This document shows, piece by piece, positions 1-8,713 of a stretch of 64,000 nt of DNA. A model generated the notes under the pieces. It saw nothing but the letters and a program-made list of their open reading frames with translations. It did not search any database and was not told the DNA's origin. Position numbers and translations under genes: made by a program. The stretch lies in the NCBI GenBank assembly GCA_947473305.1, contig CANJCB010000006.1, positions 62,001 through 126,000 of the forward strand, read 5' to 3'. The stretch is from Rhodospirillales bacterium. Lineage in GTDB: Bacteria > Pseudomonadota > Alphaproteobacteria > ATCC43930 > CGMCC-115725. Within the stretch, counting starts at the first letter, position 1. Every line of letters starts with the position of its first letter.

Positions 1-781
1 GGCTCAGGAGCAGGGCGGCGTCCTCGGCATAGGGGCTGTCCGCCGGGACGTCGCGGACCAGTTCCTTGGCGATGACGGCGATGGTGGCGAGCGGGCTGCC
101 GAGCTCATGGGCGGCGGCGGCGGCGAGGCCGCCCACGGCCGAGACCCGCTGCTCCCGGGCGAGCGCCAGCTGCGTCGCGGCGAAGGCATCGCGCATCCGG
201 CGGGCTTCCTCGGCCACGATCCAGGCATAGCCCGCCATGAAGAGGGCGGAGGAGACCAATGCCGTCCAGACCCCCAGAATATAGGGGAAGGGGAAGTCCG
301 GCGGGGGGCCGGGCCAGGGCAAGGGCTGGTGGAGCACGATCAGGATGCTTGCCGCCGCCACCGTCAGCGCGCAAAGCCCGATGATGCTGCGCAAGGACAG
401 GATGGTCGCCGCCACCGAGACCGGCGCCAGCATGAGAAGGGCGAAGGGATTGACGATCCCGCCGGTCAGGAAAAGCAGCAATCCCAGTTGCAGGATGTCG
501 TAGCCGAGATAGAAGGCGGCTTCGCGCTCGCCCAGCCGCGCCCGCGTCGGACGGGGCAATCCCACCACGATATTGACCAGGGCCGAAGCGGCCACCACCG
601 CGAGCGCCAATCCGATCGGCAGGTTATAGCCCAAGCCGAAGTGGACGATGAGCAGGGTCGCCGCCTGGCCGGTCACGCCGATCCAGCGGATCAGCACGAG
701 CATCCGCAGGCTGACCGAGACTGCTCGCCCCGATTTTCGTGTCCCGGCTTTGGCCGCCGGGATTGAACTTGCCTCCTCCAT
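1..781 (-). CDS. regB: RegB/PrrB/ActS-type redox sensor histidine kinase (3' end cut by window)
   Basis: Global redox sensor kinase of the inner membrane. It senses the quinone pool and phosphorylates a RegA/ActR-type regulator. Translating from the ATG at 779-781 gives about 260 codons with no stop before the window edge. A series of hydrophobic segments fills roughly residues 25-190. The quinone-binding heptapeptide GGxxNPF is present as GGIVNPF at residues 107-113. The H-box reads AAAAAHELGSPLATI, with the phospho-acceptor His at residue 225, the same number as in Rhodobacter RegB. The redox-active Cys and the ATPase domain would lie beyond the window start. It is divergent from the ABC exporter. 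No regA is visible here; SenC, often its neighbour in Rhodobacter, is about 8 kb away at 8714. Confidence 0.9.
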   Translation of the reverse strand, partial: MEEASSIPAAKAGTRKSGRAVSVSLRMLVLIRWIGVTGQAATLLIVHFGLGYNLPIGLALAVVAASALVNIVVGLPRPTRARLGEREAAFYLGYDILQLGLLLFLTGGIVNPFALLMLAPVSVAATILSLRSIIGLCALTVAAASILIVLHQPLPWPGPPPDFPFPYILGVWTALVSSALFMAGYAWIVAEEARRMRDAFAATQLALAREQRVSAVGGLAAAAAHELGSPLATIAVIAKELVRDVPADSPYAEDAALLLS

Positions 782-840
782 TGGGCGCCCCTTCCGGGTC
801 TGATTATAGACTACTGTGATCCGGCTGGAAGAAGTGCCGT

Positions 841-1623
841 TTGCACGCCATATTCCTTTGCGTGACCTCCCCCATCCCGAACCCCGTCATCCAAGTCACG
901 GCGCTGACCAAGCGCTATCGCGAGACGCTGGCCGTCGACGCGATCGATTTCTCCGTGGCGCGCGGGGCGACGGCAGCCATCCTGGGCGGCAACGGGGCGG
1001 GGAAAACCACGACCTTGTCGATGCTCCTGGGTCTGTTGCTCCCGACCTCGGGGCAGATCCGGATCTTCGACGAAGACATGCTGCGCCATCGCTACCGGGT
1101 GCTGCCGCGCATGAATTTCTCCTCGCCCTATGTGGAGCTGCCCCACCGACTGACGGTTCGGGAGAACCTGCGGATCTATGGCCGGCTTTATGGGTTGCGC
1201 CGGGTCGAGGACCGGATCGCCATGCTCGCCGAGGATCTGCAGATCGGTGATTTTCTCGACCGGCCGACGGGCAGGCTCAGCGCCGGGCAGAAAACCCGCG
1301 TCGGGCTCGCCAAGGCGCTCATCAACGAGCCGGAGCTGCTGCTGCTCGACGAGCCCACGGCCTCCCTCGATCCCGATACCGGCGATTGGGTCCGCAGCTA
1401 CCTCGAAGCCTATCGCGCCCGCGTCAATGCCACGATCCTGCTCGCCTCCCACAATATGGCGGAGGTCGAGCGGCTGGCGAGCGACGTCATGATGATGCGC
1501 CAGGGAAAGATCGTGGACCGCGGCGCCCCCAATACCTTGGTGGCGCGCTATGGCCGGACGAACCTGGAGGAGGTCTTTCTCCATATCGCTCGCAGCGGCG
1601 CGGTCGAGCAGATGCCCGCATGA
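841..1623 (+). CDS. ABC transporter ATP-binding protein (ABC-2 exporter type)
   Basis: Nucleotide-binding subunit of a two-component exporter; the membrane partner is the next gene. About 260 aa. Walker A is GGNGAGKTTT near residue 51, the signature is LSAGQKTRVGLAKAL, and Walker B is LLLLDEPTASLD, followed by a switch His in LLASHN. The start is taken as TTG 841 because GGAAG lies about 9 nt upstream (827-831). A GTG at 862 is an alternative and would drop seven residues. It overlaps the permease start by 4 nt (ATGA), so translation is probably coupled. The substrate cannot be read from the sequence; drugs or polysaccharide/lipid are typical of the ABC-2 class. Confidence 0.88.
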   Translation: MHAIFLCVTSPIPNPVIQVTALTKRYRETLAVDAIDFSVARGATAAILGGNGAGKTTTLSMLLGLLLPTSGQIRIFDEDMLRHRYRVLPRMNFSSPYVELPHRLTVRENLRIYGRLYGLRRVEDRIAMLAEDLQIGDFLDRPTGRLSAGQKTRVGLAKALINEPELLLLDEPTASLDPDTGDWVRSYLEAYRARVNATILLASHNMAEVERLASDVMMMRQGKIVDRGAPNTLVARYGRTNLEEVFLHIARSGAVEQMPA

Positions 1624-2453
1624 GCCTCGCGGCCTCCTCTCGTCACCCGATGCGCGTGGGGTTCTCCTTCTCCCGCGTCTGGACCATGATGCTGCGCTAT
1701 CTCTATCTTTTGCGCAGTTCCTGGCCCCGGACGGTGGAATTGGCCTATTGGCCGACGCTCCAGATGATCATCTGGGGCTTCATGAGCCAGTTCCTGATGA
1801 CCAACAGCAGCTGGGTCGCCCGCGCTTTCGGTGTGTTCCTGGCGGCGGTGCTGCTCTGGGACGTGCTGTTCCGCGGCCAGCTCGGGCTCTCAATGTCCTT
1901 CCTGGAGGAGCTCTGGTCGCGCAACCTGGGCCATCTTTTCGTGAGCCCGCTGAGGCCATCGGAATGGATGGTCTCGCTCGTCGCCATGAGCCTGGTGCGG
2001 GTCGTGATCGGCACCCTGCCGGCGGCGCTCCTGGCCATCCCGCTTTACCACTATTCGGTCTTCGACCTCGGGCCGCCGCTGATCGCCTTCTTCTTCTGCC
2101 TGATGCTGATGAGCTGGGGGCTGGGGCTCGCGATCTCGGGCCTGATCCTGCGTCATGGGCTGGGCGCGGAGGGTCTCGCCTGGACCCTGATCTTCGTGCT
2201 GGCCCCGATCAGCGCGGTCTATTACCCGGTCTCGGTGCTGCCGTCCTGGCTGCAATACGCGGCCTGGGCGCTGCCCTCTTCCCATGTCTTCGAAGGGATG
2301 AGGGCGGCGATGTTCGACCAGGTCTTCCGCTGGGACCACTTCTTCTGGGCGCTGGGCCTGGACGTGATCTATGTGGCGCTGGGCGCTGGCGCCTTCCTCT
2401 GGTCGGTCCATGTGGCGCGCCAGCGCGGCGCGCTGCTGCAGACCGGCGAGTAG
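1620..2453 (+). CDS. ABC-2 type transporter permease
   Basis: Integral membrane subunit of the exporter, 277 aa, with about six hydrophobic segments from residue 35 to 265. The start is the ATG at 1620, which overlaps the ATPase stop (ATGA); frames open upstream are read-through of the ATPase region. A long first periplasm-facing segment, the LFVSPLRPSEW stretch and the conserved YPVSVLPSWLQYAAWALPSSHVFEGMR region near the C-terminus are typical of ABC-2 permeases of the drug/polysaccharide family. With the ATPase it would form a 2+2 half-transporter complex. It ends in TAG and is immediately followed by the convergent cobT. Confidence 0.87.
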   Translation: MSLAASSRHPMRVGFSFSRVWTMMLRYLYLLRSSWPRTVELAYWPTLQMIIWGFMSQFLMTNSSWVARAFGVFLAAVLLWDVLFRGQLGLSMSFLEELWSRNLGHLFVSPLRPSEWMVSLVAMSLVRVVIGTLPAALLAIPLYHYSVFDLGPPLIAFFFCLMLMSWGLGLAISGLILRHGLGAEGLAWTLIFVLAPISAVYYPVSVLPSWLQYAAWALPSSHVFEGMRAAMFDQVFRWDHFFWALGLDVIYVALGAGAFLWSVHVARQRGALLQTGE

Positions 2454-3482
2454 TCAGCCGCCCTTTCCCGATACGCCCGCTTCGGCGAAGGTCGCCATGT
2501 CGCGGTGACAGGCGATGGCCGCTTTCAGCAGCGGGATCGCCAAGGTCGCGCCCGAGGCCTCCCCGAGCCGCATCCCGAGATCGAGAAGGGGAACCTTGCC
2601 GATCTTCTCCAGGAGCCGGCCATGGCCGGGCTCCGCCGAACGATGCGCCACGATGCAATGGTCGAGCGCCCGGTTGTCCATCGCATAGAGAACCGCCGCC
2701 GCCGCGGTCGCCGCATAGCCGTCGAGAACCACGGGAACGCGGCCGCGCCGAGCCGCGATGATTGCGCCCACCAGCGCCGCGAGCTCGCGCCCGCCCAGCC
2801 GCCGGAGCAGGTCCAGGGCATCCGTCGCCTCGCCCCTATGTCGGGCCAGGCCCGCCTCGACCGTTTCGATCTTCCGTGTCAGCGCCTCGCCCGCGACGCC
2901 GGTGCCGGGTCCTACCCAGTCCTTGGCCTCGCCCCCGAAAAGCGCGCAGCAGAGGGCGGCGGCGGAGGTCGTATTGCCGATCCCCATCTCGCCCAAGGCG
3001 ATGAGATCGACGCCCGGCTCCACCGCCATCATCCCGTAAGCCATGGCCATGGCGCAGTCGCCGTCGCTCATGGCGGGCGCGATGACGAAATCGGCCGTCG
3101 GCTCTTCCAATGCCAGCTCATAGACCCGAAGATCCGCGTCGGCGATCTTGCAGAGCTGGTTGACCGCCGCTCCCCCGCCGATGAAGTTCTGCACCATCTG
3201 GGCGGTGACCGTCGCCGGATAGGCCGAGACGCCCCTGACGGCGACCCCGTGGTTGCCTGCGAAAATGGCGGTGCGGGGATGGTCGATGGTCGGCGGGTGT
3301 TTGCCCTGCCAGGTCGCGAGCCAATGGGTCAGCTCTTCCAGCCGGCCTAACGACCCCGGGGGCTTGGTCAGTTCCGCCTCGCGCGCGGCGGCGGCGGTTC
3401 CGGCTTCGAGGTCCGGTCCCGGCAAGTCGTTCAGGATCGCCCTTATCTCGTCGAGGCTCGCCATGGGGCTCGAATTCGCCAT
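2454..3482 (-). CDS. cobT: Nicotinate-nucleotide--dimethylbenzimidazole phosphoribosyltransferase
   Basis: Cytoplasmic enzyme that activates the lower ligand of cobalamin: NaMN + dimethylbenzimidazole gives alpha-ribazole phosphate. 342 aa from the ATG at 3482 (MANSSP; a second in-frame ATG at 3464 is possible). Family hallmarks are [12 protein letters not shown] near residue 45, the glycine-rich [14 protein letters not shown], the [14 protein letters not shown] segment and the C-terminal [21 protein letters not shown], which includes the catalytic Glu. Length matches the family (about 340-350 aa). It is divergently arranged with cobS, about 106 nt apart. I see no adenosylcobalamin riboswitch in that gap. 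Confidence 0.95.
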   Translation of the reverse strand: MANSSPMASLDEIRAILNDLPGPDLEAGTAAAAREAELTKPPGSLGRLEELTHWLATWQGKHPPTIDHPRTAIFAGNHGVAVRGVSAYPATVTAQMVQNFIGGGAAVNQLCKIADADLRVYELALEEPTADFVIAPAMSDGDCAMAMAYGMMAVEPGVDLIALGEMGIGNTTSAAALCCALFGGEAKDWVGPGTGVAGEALTRKIETVEAGLARHRGEATDALDLLRRLGGRELAALVGAIIAARRGRVPVVLDGYAATAAAAVLYAMDNRALDHCIVAHRSAEPGHGRLLEKIGKVPLLDLGMRLGEASGATLAIPLLKAAIACHRDMATFAEAGVSGKGG

Positions 3483-3588
3483 TGTCTTCCCTATCCGAAT
3501 GAGGGCGGCACTCTCCCCGATCGCCTCGCTCCAGCCAAGCGAAAATCCGCCTCGCCGCTCCGATCGGGGCGGTCTAATCTCACCTCCC

Positions 3589-4368
3589 ATGGCTGACCCT
3601 TTCGCCGACCGCCCAGATCCCCGCTTCGCGATGAGGGACCTTCTGATCGCCGCGTCATTCCTGACCCGGCTGCCGCTCGGTCGTTTCATCGGAGACGGGG
3701 AATATCGGCCTCTCGCCGTGGTTGGCTGGGCCTTTCCGCTGGTGGGGATCGGCGTCGGGCTGGCCGGCGGGCTGGCCTTTGCGGCGGCGGGACGGCTTGG
3801 CGTGCCGGGCCTGGCAGCCGCTCTGATCGCGGTTGCCGCCACCGTGCTTCTTACCGGCGCGCTGCACGAAGACGGGCTTGCCGATACGGCTGACGGCTTC
3901 GGGGGCGGGGCGACGCGCGAGGCGAAACTCGAAATCATGCGCGACAGCCGAAGCGGCGCCTTCGGGGTGCTGGCTCTGATTTTCAGCGTGGGCCTGCGCG
4001 CAACGTCGATCGGAACCCTGGCGGATGCCGGGGCGGTGGTCGGCGCGCTGGTCGTGGCTCATGCCGTCTCGCGCGGGATCCTGCCGGGATTCATGCATTA
4101 CATCGCTCCCGCGCGGACCGATGGCCTGGGCGCGGCGGCCGGGCGACCGGACTTCCAGGTTGTGGCCTGGGCCTTGGGGATAGCCGCCGCGGTGGCTCTT
4201 CTGGGCCTCGGATTCCGCCACGGGCTTGCGGCGCTCGTCCTGGCGGTCCTGGGCGCGGCGGCCGTCGGCTGGCTTACCCGCCGGGAGATCGGGGGACATA
4301 CGGGGGATGTTTTGGGAACTGTTGAACAGGTAGCGGGAGTAATCGTCTTGCTGGTTGCCGCATCGTGA
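3589..4368 (+). CDS. cobS: Adenosylcobinamide-GDP ribazoletransferase (cobalamin synthase)
   Basis: Polytopic membrane enzyme joining adenosylcobinamide-GDP and alpha-ribazole(-phosphate) to form cobalamin. 259 aa from ATG 3589; [16 protein letters not shown] near the N-terminus is characteristic. The [18 protein letters not shown] block around residues 85-102 carries the acidic metal-binding residues, followed by [18 protein letters not shown]. Several Ala/Leu/Val-rich transmembrane segments follow. It is first in a run of four overlapping genes (cobS-cobC-cobU-unknown). The next gene's GTG start overlaps this stop (GTGA), implying translational coupling. Confidence 0.95.
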   Translation: MADPFADRPDPRFAMRDLLIAASFLTRLPLGRFIGDGEYRPLAVVGWAFPLVGIGVGLAGGLAFAAAGRLGVPGLAAALIAVAATVLLTGALHEDGLADTADGFGGGATREAKLEIMRDSRSGAFGVLALIFSVGLRATSIGTLADAGAVVGALVVAHAVSRGILPGFMHYIAPARTDGLGAAAGRPDFQVVAWALGIAAAVALLGLGFRHGLAALVLAVLGAAAVGWLTRREIGGHTGDVLGTVEQVAGVIVLLVAAS

Positions 4369-5003
4369 GCCGCGTCACGCGGTGGTGGTGGGTACGTCAT
4401 GCGCCCGTGACCGAAAACAACGGCTGCTGTTATGGCCAGACGGATTTCGGCTGCGATCTGGGCGATGAGGCCGCTTTCGCGGGTCTGGCCCGTCTCCTGC
4501 CGCGCGAGGCCGTCTGGGTCACGAGCCCCCTGAAGCGCACCCACCTGACAGCTGCGGGGATCGTGCGCGCCGGTCTTCCCGGCCCCGATCCCATCCCGGG
4601 TCCCGGCGTCGCGGTCGAAGCGGACCTGATCGAGCAGCATTTCGGCGACTGGCAAGGCCGTACCTATGCCGAAATCGATGAGATGCAGGGCGAGAACCGC
4701 CATCAATTGTGGCTGGCTCCCGCTCAACTCAGGCCCAAGGGAGGCGAGAGCTTCGTCGATCTCCTGGACCGCGCGCGCCCCGCGATCCGTCGGATCTCGC
4801 AGTCGCATGAGGGGCGGGACATCATTTCGGTCAGCCACGGCGGCGTCATCCGCGCGGCCCTCGCCGAAGCCTTGGACCTCGATCCCGAACGCGCGCTCGC
4901 CTTCACTGTGGACAATCTCTCGCTGACGGTGATCGAGCGTTTCAGCGATGCGGGCGTCAATCATGGCTGGCGGGTGGTCGTTGCCAACCGGCCGCCTCGG
5001 TGA
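4365..5003 (+). CDS. cobC: Histidine phosphatase family protein, likely alpha-ribazole phosphatase
   Basis: Phosphoglycerate-mutase-fold phosphatase, 212 aa. In this context it probably removes the phosphate from alpha-ribazole-5'-phosphate or from adenosylcobalamin phosphate. The N-terminal catalytic motif is WVRHAPV (RHA instead of the more usual RHG, as seen in many alphaproteobacterial CobC proteins). The second conserved segments are [10 protein letters not shown] and [15 protein letters not shown], which holds the second His. The start is GTG 4365, inside the cobS stop; its own stop overlaps the cobU GTG. The specific substrate is inferred from the cob neighbourhood. The fold assignment is secure. 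Confidence 0.85.
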   Translation: MSRVTRWWWVRHAPVTENNGCCYGQTDFGCDLGDEAAFAGLARLLPREAVWVTSPLKRTHLTAAGIVRAGLPGPDPIPGPGVAVEADLIEQHFGDWQGRTYAEIDEMQGENRHQLWLAPAQLRPKGGESFVDLLDRARPAIRRISQSHEGRDIISVSHGGVIRAALAEALDLDPERALAFTVDNLSLTVIERFSDAGVNHGWRVVVANRPPR

Positions 5004-5530
5004 GCAAGCCCCGGATAACGCTCATTCTGGGCGGAGCGCGGGCGGGGAAAAGCCGTTTTGCCGAAGAAGCGGCGGAGGCTGCCGGCGGCGGGCTTGTGTA
5101 TATCGCGACCGCAGAGGCCGGTGATGCGGAGATGGTGGAGCGGATCCGCCATCACAGGGCGCGCCGCGATGAGCGATGGCGCACCATCGAGGAGCCGCTG
5201 GACCTGGCCGACCGGCTGGCGACGGAGGCCCGGCCCGGGCGTGCCGTGCTCGTCGATTGCCTGACCTTGTGGCTTTCCAACGTGATGCTTGCCGGCCGCG
5301 ATTTGGAGCAGGAAACCGCGAAACTCCTGAATGTATTGGCGTCGGCGGCGGGACCGGTCGTGCTTGTCGCCAACGAGGTCGGTCTCGGAATCGTGCCGGA
5401 TAACGCTCTGGCGCGCGCCTTTCGCGATGCGGCGGGACGGCTGAACCAGGAGGTGGCGGCTTTGGCGTCCCGCGTCGTTTTCGTGGCGGCCGGCCTGCCT
5501 CTCGTCCTGAAAGACGAACCTCGGCGATAA
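5000..5530 (+). CDS. cobU: Bifunctional adenosylcobinamide kinase / adenosylcobinamide-phosphate guanylyltransferase
   Basis: Phosphorylates adenosylcobinamide and then transfers GMP to give the GDP-activated substrate of CobS. 176 aa, the usual size. The P-loop is LILGGARAGKSRFAEE at residues 8-23. YIATAEAGDAEM, RRDERWRTIEEP, and VDCLTLWLSNVM followed by ANEVGLGIVPDNALARAFRDAAGRLNQ are all CobU/CobP landmarks. The guanylylated His lies in the IRHHRARR segment. GTG start 5000 overlaps the cobC stop; the TAA stop overlaps the ATG of the next gene (TAATG). Confidence 0.95.
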   Translation: MSKPRITLILGGARAGKSRFAEEAAEAAGGGLVYIATAEAGDAEMVERIRHHRARRDERWRTIEEPLDLADRLATEARPGRAVLVDCLTLWLSNVMLAGRDLEQETAKLLNVLASAAGPVVLVANEVGLGIVPDNALARAFRDAAGRLNQEVAALASRVVFVAAGLPLVLKDEPRR

Positions 5531-6426
5531 TGCTTTTCGACTCTTATCTGATCGTCGATTGGAGTGCGGCCGCGGTGCCGCGGGTCGGCAAGGACAGCAT
5601 CTGGTTCTGCCATCTGCGGCGGGAAGGCGGCCAGCTTGTGGAGGCGGCCTTGGAGAATCCCGCGACCCGTCTCGCCGCAGGCGACCGACTTCTCGTGCTG
5701 CTGCGAGAGGAGGCTGCTGCTGGCCGGTCCGTCCTGGCGGGCTTCGATTTTCCCTTCGGCTATTCCGCGGGTTTCGCCAAGCGGCTGGACCTGGCATCGC
5801 CGGCCTGGCGGGCGACCTGGGATGTGATCGCCGGGCTGCTTCAGGACGATGGGGCCAATCTCAACAATCGTTTCGCCGTGGCCGCGACACTTAACGAGCG
5901 CGCTACCGGCGGCTTTGCCCCTTTCTGGGCCTGCCCCAGCGGCAAGGCCGGCCCCTATCTCGGCTTGAAGCATCATCGCCGGCATGAGGCGGAAGGCCTC
6001 GCGGAGCGCCGCCTGACCGAACATCGCGTCAGAGGTCCGCAGCCGGTCTGGAAATTGGCCGGTGCGGGCTCGGTGGGCGGGCAGGCCCTCACCGGCATCC
6101 CGGTGGTCCGAGCGCTTCGGGATGACCCCTTGCTTCAGTCCCGGACCCGGATATGGCCTTTCGAAACAGGTCTGGCCATACCCCCCAAGGGCATCGTGCT
6201 GGCCGAAATCTATCCCTCCCTCGTCAAGGCCGAGGGTCATGCGGTGAAGGACGCCGCGCAGGTCAAATCGCTGGCCCGGCATTTTGCCGACCTCGACGCT
6301 CGCGGCGAGCTTGCTCCTTATTTCGCGGGCGACCCCGCGCTTTCGCCGGAAGAACGGGCGCGCGTTGTGGAGGAAGAAGCCTGGATCCTCGGCGTGCGGG
6401 GGTTCCCGGCGATCCGTCGCGCCTAA
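5530..6426 (+). CDS. Uncharacterised protein, fourth gene of the cobS run
   Basis: 298 aa, soluble, with no signal peptide or membrane span. It starts at the ATG overlapping the cobU stop, so it is probably made together with the cobalamin enzymes. Recognisable blocks are LIVDWSAA at the N-terminus, LAGFDFPFGYSAGFAKRL around residue 75, NNRFAVAATLNERA, WKLAGAGSVGGQALTGIPVVRAL and VLAEIYPSLVKAE...VKDAAQVKSLAR. The two acidic DW and DFPFG blocks suggest an RNase-H-like fold, but this is inference. Alphaproteobacterial homologues I remember carry the label 'molybdopterin guanine dinucleotide synthesis', which I regard as unsupported. Function unknown; nucleotide-loop assembly or its quality control is a reasonable guess from context. 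Confidence 0.75.
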   Translation: MLFDSYLIVDWSAAAVPRVGKDSIWFCHLRREGGQLVEAALENPATRLAAGDRLLVLLREEAAAGRSVLAGFDFPFGYSAGFAKRLDLASPAWRATWDVIAGLLQDDGANLNNRFAVAATLNERATGGFAPFWACPSGKAGPYLGLKHHRRHEAEGLAERRLTEHRVRGPQPVWKLAGAGSVGGQALTGIPVVRALRDDPLLQSRTRIWPFETGLAIPPKGIVLAEIYPSLVKAEGHAVKDAAQVKSLARHFADLDARGELAPYFAGDPALSPEERARVVEEEAWILGVRGFPAIRRA

Positions 6427-6467
6427 TCGCTGGCGGCAGCGGGCCGCCTGTGCTACCGCGTCGAGCG

Positions 6468-8117
6468 ATGGCGACCGCGACCGCAGCTTCCGATTTCCTG
6501 GAGCGTTGGAGCCAGGGCTGGCGGCCCTGGGCGCTCCTCGTCCTCTTTTGCCTCGGCCTTTATCTGCCGGGTATCGCGGCCGTGCCGGTGCTTGATCGGG
6601 ACGAGGCCCGCTTCACCCAGGCGACGCGCCAGATGCTGGAAACCGGCGATTTCATCGGCATCCGCTTCCAGGACGAAGCCCGCAACAAGAAGCCGGCAGG
6701 GATCTATTGGCTGCAGGCCGCCGTCGTCGGGACCTTGAGCAATCCCGAGAGCACATCAATCTGGCCTTATCGTCTCCCCTCGCTCCTCGGGGCGCTGGCG
6801 GCGGTACTCTTCTCCTTCGGTTTCGGGGCGCGGCTGGTCGGGCGGCGCGCGGCGCTACTGGGCGCGGGGCTGCTCGCCGGCTGCCTGAGCCTCGTCGTGG
6901 AGGCCCATATCGCGAAGACCGACGCCGTCCTTCTCGCGACCGTGGTCGCGGCGCAGGGGGCGCTGTCGGCGATCCGGCTGCGGGAGGCGCCGCCGGCCCG
7001 GTTCGCCGTGATTTTTTGGATCGCCCAGGCAGTGGGCATCCTCGTTAAAGGGCCGATCACGCCCCTCGTCAGTCTCTTGACTATCGGGGCGCTCTTTCTC
7101 GCCGATCGGCGGGCGGGCTGGCTGCGGGGATTGCGCTTCGCCTGGGGAGTGCCGCTGCTGCTGCTGCTGGTGTTGCCTTGGGTGGTGGCGATCACCGTAG
7201 CGACCTCCGGCGGTTTCTTCGGCGAGGCGGTCGGTCACGACATGCTCGGCAAGGTGGCGGGCGCCCAGGAGGCCCATGGCGCCTGGCCGGGGGCCTATCT
7301 GCTGCTGCTGCCGGCGACTTTCTGGCCGGGCTCGCTTCTGCTGGTGCCCGCCGTCGTCTTGGCCTGGCGCCATCGCCGGGAGCGGGAGACCCAATTCCTC
7401 CTCGCCTGGCTTCTGCCCTTCTGGATCGTCATGGAGTTGGTGCCGACGAAGCTCCCCCATTACGTCCTGCCCGCCTATCCCGCATTGGCGCTGCTGGCGG
7501 GGTGGGCGCTTGTGGAACTCCCGGATATTCGCCGTCGCTGGCCGGGTTTGCTGCTTGCCGGGGTGTGGACGATCCTGGGCATCGGTCTCTCGGCCGCTTT
7601 CATTTTATTGCCCCTGCGCCTGGGCGAAGGGGCCGCACCCGCTTTGGGAGCGGCGGCCCTGGCGCTTCTGGTTCTTGGCACTCTGGCCTTGCGGTGGCGG
7701 ACGCGGGTGACGGGGCCGGTGGCCCTAGGCCTCCTTGCCCTCGTGACCTATGGCGCCGCTTTCCAGTTCCTGCTGCCGAGCCTCGACCGGATCTGGCTCA
7801 GCCGCGAGGCGGCGGCGCTGGTCGCTTCCTACAAGCCGCCCCGGGAGGCTCCGCTTGTCTCCGTCGGCTATAGCGAGCCGAGCCTTGTCTTCATGACGGG
7901 CACGCGGACGCGGTTTCTCTCCCCGGCCGAGGCGGCGCTTTATGTGACCGCGGCCCGGGGGGCGGTGGCGCTGGTGAGCGATCGGGATGCCCAAGCTTTC
8001 CGGGAAGCTCTCGCAAGCCACGGTTTCGCGCCGCGTGAGATCGGCTCTGTCAGCGGGATCAATTATTCCAACGGCCGGCGGGTGACGCTCACCCTCTATG
8101 TGGGCATCCCCGCTTAG
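6468..8117 (+). CDS. ArnT/PMT-family membrane glycosyltransferase
   Basis: GT-C fold glycosyltransferase using a polyprenyl-phosphate sugar donor on the periplasmic side. 549 aa from ATG 6468. The first periplasmic loop carries the expected acidic residues in VPVLDRDEARFTQATRQMLETGDFIGIRFQDEARNKKPAGIYWLQA (residues about 37-83), the signature of ArnT-like enzymes. About 11 hydrophobic segments follow, including VPTKLPHYVLPAYPALALLAGWAL. The acceptor could be lipid A, another glycan or protein; nothing here decides it. A tandem-like start upstream in the same frame is read-through of the previous gene. The stop overlaps that of the convergent ankyrin gene by 4 nt. Confidence 0.85.
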   Translation: MATATAASDFLERWSQGWRPWALLVLFCLGLYLPGIAAVPVLDRDEARFTQATRQMLETGDFIGIRFQDEARNKKPAGIYWLQAAVVGTLSNPESTSIWPYRLPSLLGALAAVLFSFGFGARLVGRRAALLGAGLLAGCLSLVVEAHIAKTDAVLLATVVAAQGALSAIRLREAPPARFAVIFWIAQAVGILVKGPITPLVSLLTIGALFLADRRAGWLRGLRFAWGVPLLLLLVLPWVVAITVATSGGFFGEAVGHDMLGKVAGAQEAHGAWPGAYLLLLPATFWPGSLLLVPAVVLAWRHRRERETQFLLAWLLPFWIVMELVPTKLPHYVLPAYPALALLAGWALVELPDIRRRWPGLLLAGVWTILGIGLSAAFILLPLRLGEGAAPALGAAALALLVLGTLALRWRTRVTGPVALGLLALVTYGAAFQFLLPSLDRIWLSREAAALVASYKPPREAPLVSVGYSEPSLVFMTGTRTRFLSPAEAALYVTAARGAVALVSDRDAQAFREALASHGFAPREIGSVSGINYSNGRRVTLTLYVGIPA

Positions 8118-8686
8118 CGCTTCCTCTGCTGGGCTTCCTCGATGACGCGCTGAACCTGGGGCTGGCTCGCCCAGCCTTTAGGGTCGCGACCCGAGAAATC
8201 CTGTTTTTTGGGATCGGCTCCCGCTTTCAGGAGTTCGCGCACCACGGGCACCGAACCTCGCCCGGCGCCAACCATCAGCGGCGTGACGCCCTGGCGATTG
8301 GCGAGATCGACGCTTGCTTGTGCCTGCAGCAGCATCCGGACCATCTCGAGATTGCCCGTGCCGGCCGCCGTATAAAGGGCGGTCGCGCCGAGCCGGTCGC
8401 GAATATCTATCTTGGCGCGGGCATCGATCAAGAGCTGGAGCGCTTCGATACTATTGACCTGGACCGCCCATACCAGGGCCGGCCGTCCTTCCCCGTCGAC
8501 CGCATCGGGGCTGTCCCCCTTGGCGAGCATCGAACGCAGGGACGGTATGTTCTGCCGCGAAACCGCATGGGCGACATTGTACCAGGTGTCGGGCTTGAAC
8601 TGGGCCAGCACGGGCGGCGCCGCTCCTAGCAGGAGGACGAGCGCGAGAAGGCAACGGCGAAGGGAGAGGAAGGACGATACGGTCAT
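8114..8686 (-). CDS. Secreted ankyrin-repeat protein
   Basis: 190 aa. The N-terminal LRRCLLALVLLLGAAPPVLA is a Sec signal peptide with a likely cut after VLA, so the mature protein should be periplasmic. Residues about 55-175 form four ankyrin repeats, seen in GRPALVWAVQVNSIEALQLL, GATALYTAAGTGNLEMVRML and GVTPLMVGAGRGSVPVVREL, with a fourth partial unit. The C-terminal tail is charged (EEAQQRKR). Ankyrin repeats mediate protein contacts; the partner is unknown. It converges on the glycosyltransferase with a 4-nt stop overlap and diverges from SCO1 across only 27 nt. Confidence 0.85.
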   Translation of the reverse strand: MTVSSFLSLRRCLLALVLLLGAAPPVLAQFKPDTWYNVAHAVSRQNIPSLRSMLAKGDSPDAVDGEGRPALVWAVQVNSIEALQLLIDARAKIDIRDRLGATALYTAAGTGNLEMVRMLLQAQASVDLANRQGVTPLMVGAGRGSVPVVRELLKAGADPKKQDFSGRDPKGWASQPQVQRVIEEAQQRKR

Positions 8687-8713
8687 GGGGGGATTTTAGG
8701 ACGACGCCGGTTC

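Noticed and set aside
3483-3588. Cobalamin riboswitch between cobT and cobS
   Set aside because: The gap is only about 106 nt and I see no B12-box-like GCCACTG segment or suitable fold.
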